Assembly: GCA_963772825.1 (NCBI GenBank)
Contig: CAVYYX010000016.1
Location: 19,489 to 83,488 of the forward strand
DNA: 64,000 bases
Reading direction: 5' to 3'
Origin: Desertimonas sp963772825
GTDB taxonomy: Bacteria; Actinomycetota; Acidimicrobiia; Acidimicrobiales; Ilumatobacteraceae
The translations under genes were made by a program, and so were the position numbers. The notes under the pieces are model-generated. The model saw only the letters and a list, made by a program, of their open reading frames with translations. It searched no databases and was not told the origin of the DNA. Below, piece by piece: positions 59,704 to 64,000 of the stretch; position 1 is the stretch's first letter, and every line of letters starts with the position of its first letter.

Positions 59704-61602
59704 TCAGTCGACGGTGATCTCGGTGAGGAACTTCTCGACGTCGGCCCGCTCGCGAGTGCGACGCATCGGGGGCAGGGCGTTGACGATATCCCAGCGGTAG
59801 CGGGCGGTGCCGAGACGGCGGTCGAGCACGGCGACGACGCCGCGATCGGTTGCCGTGCGAATCAACCGGCCGGCGGCCTGAGCGAGCATCATCGCCGCTC
59901 TGGGGACATCGATCTGGCTGAAGGCGGCGGGTCCGAGCAGTTCACGGCGCGCCGAGAGCAGCGGGTCGTCCGGTCGCGGGAAGGGGAGGCGGTCGATGAC
60001 GACCTGGACGAGCGTTCGCCCCGGCACGTCGACGCCCTGGAAGAAGCCGGCCGTGGCGAGCAGCGTCGTCGGCTCGTCGGCCGCAAAGGCGCGCAGCAGC
60101 GCGGGTTTGGGCAGGTCGCGCTGGGTGAGCAGGGGAACCTCGACACGATCAGCCAACGCCGCCGCCGCCGCGTCCATCGCCGCCCAGCTCGTGAACAAGG
60201 CGAGCGTGCGTCCGCCGGCAGCGGAGATCAGGGCGGCGAGCTCGTCGTGAACCGCGTCGCGATAGCCGGCGTGACGCGGATCGGGGAGTGACATGGCGCA
60301 GTACAGCAAGGCGTTGTGGGGGTAGTCGAACGGGCTCCCGACGTCGGCTTCGTCGACCGTTGTCGGCGGGAACCCGGCCCGCTGGACGAGCGAGACCGGG
60401 ATCGTGGCGCTCGTCAGGACCGCCGTGCGTTGCTCCCACACGCCTTCACGGAGCAGCGGTCCGACATCGAGCGGGGCGATCTCCAGGCGCGGGTTCGACG
60501 GCCCGCCGCTGACGAAATCGACTCGTGAGCCGGCGGGCGCCGAGGGCCCGGCGAGGGCGGTGTCGACGCTCGTGATCGCCGATCCGGTCAACAGCTGCGC
60601 CCGCAGCTTCTTCTGCTTTGCGTCGTCGATCGGTGTCTCGATCGCGGTCAGCGCGGCGAGGGCCCGCTCCAGTCGGGAACGACCCTCGAGAAGGACCGAT
60701 TGCACGTCGTCGGGATAGGGGATCGGCAGCCGTTCGCCGACGTGCGGGACGAGCGCGCCACGAAGCAGGTCGGCGACGTCGACGACGCCGGCGATCACCT
60801 CGGGATCGTCGAGGATCCGGCGGATCACCCCGCCCAGGGCGACGAACCTCCCGGGGCCGATCTGCACGCTCAGCGTCGTGCTCATGATGTCCTCGAGACC
60901 GTGGGCCTCGTCGAAGACGACGAGATCGTGCTCGGGAAGGATCGTCCCTCCGCTCGCGACGTGGAGGCCATAGAGATAGGTGTTGACGACCACGACGTCA
61001 GCGACCTGCGCTCGTCGGCGAGCCAGCTCGGCGAAGCACGGCTCGCCCATCGGGCACTGCTTGGCGCCGGGGCATTCGTCGCTGCCGACCGTGACGGCTC
61101 GCACGACCGCATCGCTCGGTCCGAAGTCGAGCTCGGCGACGTCGCCGGTCGGGGTCGTCGCCACCCACTTGGCGATTCGATCGAGATCCGCTTCGGCCCG
61201 CGACGACATCTCCCCGAGCTCGAGCTGGCCCTGGGACGTGTCGCCCGGCGCCGTCAGCTCACGCAACCGTTGGAGGCACACGTAATTGCTGCGTCCCTTG
61301 AGCACCGCCCAGTCGAAGTCCACCGGCAGGGCGGCGGCCAGGAAGGGGAGATCCTTGCCGGCGAGTTGATCCTGCAGCGCCTTGGTCGCCGTGGCGACGA
61401 CGACCCTGGTGCCCGACGAGATCGCCGGCACGAGATAGGCGAGCGTCTTGCCGGTACCGGTGCCCGCCTGTACGACGAGGTGGCGCCGGTCGTCGATCGC
61501 CTTCTCGACGAGCTCCGCCATCCGTTGTTGCCCGGGCCGATCCTCGGCCTCCGCCAACGCGGCGGTGACCGTGGCCAACGCCGAGGGGGGCGACTCCGTC
61601 AC
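59704..61602 (-). CDS. DinG/XPD-like superfamily 2 DNA helicase
   Basis: The 632-residue protein has Walker A GTGTGKT at 47-53, DEAH at 231-234 and four cysteines, Cys109, Cys177, Cys183 and Cys189, between them; this is the 4Fe-4S-cluster arrangement of XPD/DinG helicases. Later motifs include LTSATIP and QAAGRLIRT (arginine fingers). It unwinds DNA or R-loops with 5'-3' polarity. It starts at the GTG 61602, overlapping the uppS stop by four bases, and is thus coupled to it. Confidence 0.92.
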   Translation of the reverse strand: MTESPPSALATVTAALAEAEDRPGQQRMAELVEKAIDDRRHLVVQAGTGTGKTLAYLVPAISSGTRVVVATATKALQDQLAGKDLPFLAAALPVDFDWAVLKGRSNYVCLQRLRELTAPGDTSQGQLELGEMSSRAEADLDRIAKWVATTPTGDVAELDFGPSDAVVRAVTVGSDECPGAKQCPMGEPCFAELARRRAQVADVVVVNTYLYGLHVASGGTILPEHDLVVFDEAHGLEDIMSTTLSVQIGPGRFVALGGVIRRILDDPEVIAGVVDVADLLRGALVPHVGERLPIPYPDDVQSVLLEGRSRLERALAALTAIETPIDDAKQKKLRAQLLTGSAITSVDTALAGPSAPAGSRVDFVSGGPSNPRLEIAPLDVGPLLREGVWEQRTAVLTSATIPVSLVQRAGFPPTTVDEADVGSPFDYPHNALLYCAMSLPDPRHAGYRDAVHDELAALISAAGGRTLALFTSWAAMDAAAAALADRVEVPLLTQRDLPKPALLRAFAADEPTTLLATAGFFQGVDVPGRTLVQVVIDRLPFPRPDDPLLSARRELLGPAAFSQIDVPRAAMMLAQAAGRLIRTATDRGVVAVLDRRLGTARYRWDIVNALPPMRRTRERADVEKFLTEITVD

Positions 61603-62282
61603 GAAACCAGGGTCATCGCGGCATCGAGCTCGTCGCCGTCGAAGTCCGGCCAGTTGCGCTCGGTGAAGTACACCGGAGCACCGGCTGACTGCCAGAGCAG
61701 GAAGTTGGAGACGCGACCCTCGCCGCTCGTGCGCACGAGGACGTCGACCGGGGGGAGCTCGGCGAGGTACAGCTGGGAATCGATCGACGCCGGTGTCACC
61801 GGGGTTCCCTCGGCACGCAGGCGGTTGACGGCGTCGAGGAGCTCGACCCGCGTGCCGTAGTCGAAGGCGACCGTGAGCAGCATCCCGGTGTTGGCGGCGG
61901 TATCGGCGATCGCCTTGCGGATGGCGCGCTGGACGAGCTTTGGCGTGCGCGCGCCGGGCGAGTCGAACGGCCGCCCGATCCATTGCACTCGTACGTTGAG
62001 CTCGTTGAGCTCGGCGATGCGGCCGAACAGGCGCTTGTGCAAGCCGATGATGTGGCGCACCTCGCCCGGCGGGCGCAGCCAGTTCTCCGTGGAGAATCCG
62101 AACACCGTGAGCCAACCGATGTTGCGACGCACGGCGACACGCACGAGGCGAGCGAGGTTCTCCTCGCCCTCGGTGTGCCCGGCGGTGCGGGGGAGACCGC
62201 GGCGCGCCGCCCACCGGCCGTTGCCGTCCATGATGCAGCCGATGTGCAGTGGTCGCTGCTGGATCGTCCCCACTGCGGTCAC
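61599..62282 (-). CDS. uppS: polyprenyl diphosphate synthase (UppS), lacking the C-terminal RxG tail
   Basis: The 227-residue protein has all active-site elements of cis-prenyltransferases: IMDGNGRWA (phosphate-binding loop with the catalytic Asp), GFSTENW, LLTVAFDYG, and VRTSGEGRVSNFLLWQS. It elongates prenyl diphosphate on the inner face of the membrane to give the lipid carrier for cell-wall synthesis. Homologues such as E. coli UppS extend beyond the last helix with an RRFGG-like (RxG) tail, which here is missing: the protein ends NWPDFDGDELDAAMTLVS. No other frame supplies the tail. A paralogue keeping it is divergently encoded 32 bp away. Confidence 0.95.
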   Translation of the reverse strand: MTAVGTIQQRPLHIGCIMDGNGRWAARRGLPRTAGHTEGEENLARLVRVAVRRNIGWLTVFGFSTENWLRPPGEVRHIIGLHKRLFGRIAELNELNVRVQWIGRPFDSPGARTPKLVQRAIRKAIADTAANTGMLLTVAFDYGTRVELLDAVNRLRAEGTPVTPASIDSQLYLAELPPVDVLVRTSGEGRVSNFLLWQSAGAPVYFTERNWPDFDGDELDAAMTLVS

Positions 62283-62314
62283 GCTACGAGGCGAAGGAGT
62301 GAACCGGTGCGAGA

Positions 62315-62854
62315 ATGGGGCGCGTGGGGACCCGGCTCGAACACGTCATGGTGGTCGGGGGGACGCCCAAAGACTGGGATGACATCGGCGTGGACGAGTG
62401 GGGGGCCGTCGTCGACCAGCTCGGCGCCGTCGCGGCGGCGGTCGGCGCCCGCTGGCTGACGATCCGCCCGTACGGTCCGCAGCCGTCGAGCAGCCGACCC
62501 GAGACGCTTTTTCACGTCGTCGAAGGTGCCTGCACCGTCATCATTCACGAGGTGGCCGACGGCCGCGAGGCGTTCGCCGCCGCGGCAGCGGCCGTCCCAC
62601 CCGGCGAGGTGGTCGACGAGCAGGCGATCGCCCGGCAGCTCTACGCACCGGCCGACGTCGAGCCCGACCTCATCGTCATCCTCGGCGCCCACGACCGGCT
62701 ACCGCCCTCGCTGGTGTGGGAGTTGGCCTATGGGGAGCTCGTGTTCGTCGATCGCGACGTGCCGACGGAGCTGTCGGGTGCCGACCTGCAGCGGGCCATC
62801 GAGACCTTTCATGGCCGCAGCCGGAGGTTCGGCCGACTCGACTCGGACTCATGA
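62315..62854 (+). CDS. catalytically dead UppS paralogue (cis-prenyltransferase-like, RxG tail kept)
   Basis: The 179-residue product aligns with UppS over its length. HVMVVGGTPKDW stands in place of HIGCIMDGNGRW; GARWLTIRPYG for IGWLTVFGFST; CTVIIHEVADGREAF for LLTVAFDYGTRVEL; LIVILGAHDRLPPSLVWELAYGELVFVD for LVRTSGEGRVSNFLLWQSAGAPVYF. Thus the phosphate-binding loop, the catalytic Asp and the Arg-Ser-Gly-Glu motif are lost. The fold's C-terminal helix and an RRFGR tail are retained. It could be a regulatory or structural partner of UppS. It overlaps recO by four bases (ATGA). Confidence 0.8.
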   Translation: MGRVGTRLEHVMVVGGTPKDWDDIGVDEWGAVVDQLGAVAAAVGARWLTIRPYGPQPSSSRPETLFHVVEGACTVIIHEVADGREAFAAAAAAVPPGEVVDEQAIARQLYAPADVEPDLIVILGAHDRLPPSLVWELAYGELVFVDRDVPTELSGADLQRAIETFHGRSRRFGRLDSDS

Positions 62855-63567
62855 GCCACCTGTACCGCGACACGGCGGTGGTGCTGCGGACGTACAAGCT
62901 CGGCGAGGCCGACCGCATCGTCGTGCTGCTGACGGCTGAGAACGGCAAGGTGCGTGCCGTCGCCAAGGGCGTTCGCAAGACGATGTCCCGCTTCGGAGCG
63001 CGGCTCGAGCCGATGAGCCACGTGCGCTTGCTGCTGTACCGCGGCCGGGAGCTCGACATCGTCAGCCAGGCTGAGTCCGTCGAGCCGCTGTCGCCGATGC
63101 TCGTGAACCTCGACCGGGCGTCGCAGGGGATGGCCGTGCTCGAGGCCGCCGATCAGTTGGCCCTCGAACGCGAGCCCAACGAGGCGCTGTACCGCATGGT
63201 GATCGGAGCGCTGCGGACGATCGCCGATCGTCAGTCGCCGCTCGTCGTGTCGGCGTTCTACTGGAAGCTGCTCGCCGCAGAGGGGCTCGGTCCCGAGCTC
63301 GATGCGTGCGTGCGCTGCGGGGAAGGCGGATCGCTGGTCGCCTTCGACGTCGCCGAGGGCGGGGTGCTGTGCCGCAGTTGCCGTTCGGGGGTGGCGCTGT
63401 CCGCCGAGGCCCTGGCGTTGCTGCGGGCGATCCTGGGCGGCCGCCTCAACGACGCCCTCGCCGCCCCCGAATCCCCAGCCACCCACGAGGTCGCCACGCT
63501 CGCCACGAAGGCCCTCGAACACCACCTCGAACGCCGCCTCCGCGCGGTCGCCATGTTCGAACGCTGA
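62851..63567 (+). CDS. recO: DNA repair protein RecO
   Basis: The 238-residue protein has the RecO N-terminal OB-fold (YRDTAVVLRTYKLGEADRIVVLL) and a C-terminal helical domain with a zinc site, Cys153-x2-Cys156 and Cys174-x2-Cys177. RecO loads RecA on gapped DNA with RecR and anneals strands. It is coupled to the UppS paralogue by an overlapping start. In actinobacteria recO and uppS are often adjacent, which fits. A strong hairpin follows the stop by 3 bases. Confidence 0.95.
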   Translation: MSHLYRDTAVVLRTYKLGEADRIVVLLTAENGKVRAVAKGVRKTMSRFGARLEPMSHVRLLLYRGRELDIVSQAESVEPLSPMLVNLDRASQGMAVLEAADQLALEREPNEALYRMVIGALRTIADRQSPLVVSAFYWKLLAAEGLGPELDACVRCGEGGSLVAFDVAEGGVLCRSCRSGVALSAEALALLRAILGGRLNDALAAPESPATHEVATLATKALEHHLERRLRAVAMFER

Positions 63568-63570
63568 CCA

Positions 63571-63617
63571 CCGCGATGAGCGATGACAGGCCATACGGCT
63601 GTCATCGCTCATCGCGG
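63571..63617. terminator. 19-bp perfect hairpin at the recO / DUF559-like convergent junction
   Basis: Bases 63571-63589 pair exactly with 63599-63617 around a 9-base loop. The stop of the opposing gene (63602) is inside the right arm. The stem length and loop size match the hairpin at 35160-35205, though the sequences differ. It probably terminates transcription from both sides. Confidence 0.7.
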
Positions 63618-64000
63618 AGCCAGGCTCCGACGCGGGTGAGCGCCTCCACCTCGCGTCGACGAACGCCGACCTCGCTGAGGAGGGTGCGCATCGTGTGGTC
63701 GAAATGACCGCGATCGAGCTCGACCTCGCCGATCCGCCGCACGACCCAGCCGATCGACGTGGCAGCAGCGTCCCGACAATTGTCCCGAGCGATTCCGTCG
63801 GGAGTGCGGTGCTCGGGGTGGAGGTCTACCTCGAGCGCCCATTTGATCGGGGGGATCGCCATGTCGAACCGGGCCGGTCCGTAGCCAGGGAGTGTGATCG
63901 GGTGTTGGCGTAGCAGTCCGCCAGCCCCGACGCGAGTGAGAGCTCGGAAGACACGAAGCTCACCTTCCGACTCGGCGGGAGCGCCTGGCCGCCGGGACGC
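63602..64000 (-). CDS. DUF559-like PD-(D/E)XK protein, 5' part outside window
   Basis: The frame is open at the right edge and encodes 132 C-terminal residues. These contain SEGELRVFRAL, a strand LPGYGPARFDMAIP (Asp), WALEVDLHPEH (Glu-x-Asp) and a helix/strand with IARDNCRDAAATSIGWVVRRI, an order typical of DUF559/very-short-patch-repair-type nuclease folds (E...D...ExD...). Such small proteins are common in actinobacteria with unclear roles. The stop lies inside the hairpin shared with recO. Confidence 0.65.
   Translation of the reverse strand, partial: ASRRPGAPAESEGELRVFRALTRVGAGGLLRQHPITLPGYGPARFDMAIPPIKWALEVDLHPEHRTPDGIARDNCRDAAATSIGWVVRRIGEVELDRGHFDHTMRTLLSEVGVRRREVEALTRVGAWLRDER

Noticed and set aside
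62215..62282. dinG as part of one long minus frame of 836 codons up to 62214
   Set aside because: The first 200 codons are antisense-like Arg-rich sequence in another frame of uppS; the GTG at 61602 overlaps the uppS stop.

Overview
The window is 64 kb of GC-rich bacterial DNA with dense, often overlapping genes (ATGA/GTGA junctions), many GTG starts and short intergenic spaces. A WhiB-type regulator, an MtrA/MtrB/LpqB-like signalling set, DosS/DosR-like genes, a complete-looking block of classical menaquinone genes and the order phoH-ybeY-CNNM followed further on by era, uppS and recO all point to Actinomycetota. The mix resembles the Acidimicrobiia (Ilumatobacter-like lineages) more than mycobacteria or streptomycetes, but that placement is inference from gene content.

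Layout. 1-3.0 kb: a DUF1704 metallopeptidase/N-formylglutamate amidohydrolase pair, a decayed membrane-protein remnant, a small internally duplicated membrane protein and a Rossmann oxidoreductase. 3.3-10.2 kb: a secreted protein, a DHFR-like reductase, a PfkB kinase overlapping a polytopic membrane protein, endonuclease III, a GSA-aminomutase-like aminotransferase and a truncated metallo-hydrolase next to a small palindromic element. 10.3-14.5 kb (minus): an operon of a GNAT/acyl-CoA-synthetase-like protein (Pat type), a broken DosS-like kinase and an intact DosR-like regulator. 14.6-22 kb: an amino-sugar/sugar uptake cassette (SIS-domain protein, Tat-exported binding protein, two permeases, DUF5107/TPR protein, convergent BadF-type kinase) with no ATPase gene and a strong hairpin just inside the first permease gene. 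22-31.6 kb: cyclophilin lipoprotein, PPOX and GNAT genes, a UvrD-like helicase, a histidine phosphatase, phoH-ybeY-CNNM, an SDR and whiB. 31.6-42.4 kb: menE, menA, menH, a DsbA-family protein, a nitronate-monooxygenase-like gene, menD, menF, menG, an acyl-CoA ligase and era (no menB or menC here). 42.4-46.8 kb: a very small membrane protein, a YiiX-like permuted papain-fold protein and a sulfonate/nitrate-type ABC transporter facing an IclR regulator. 46.7-49.5 kb: MtrB/LpqB/MtrA-like genes. 49.7-59.7 kb: VOC, aldo-keto reductase and nitrilase enzymes, an aminotransferase-ALDH7 pair (lysine catabolism is likely), a fused 2-oxoacid dehydrogenase E1, a secreted protein and an enoyl-CoA hydratase. 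59.7-64 kb: dinG-like helicase, uppS, a catalytically dead UppS paralogue, recO and a partial DUF559-like nuclease.

The observation I rate highest is at the right end. The active-type UppS lacks the usual C-terminal Arg-rich RxG tail, while a divergently transcribed, active-site-less paralogue 32 bp away keeps an RRFG tail. That split is the one seen in two-subunit cis-prenyltransferases (DHDDS/NgBR type), so this locus may encode a heteromeric undecaprenyl/decaprenyl diphosphate synthase.

Caution: at least eight genes carry apparent single-base frameshifts (positions given per gene), several in G/C runs. Some may be sequencing or assembly indels, so 'pseudogene' calls here are provisional.
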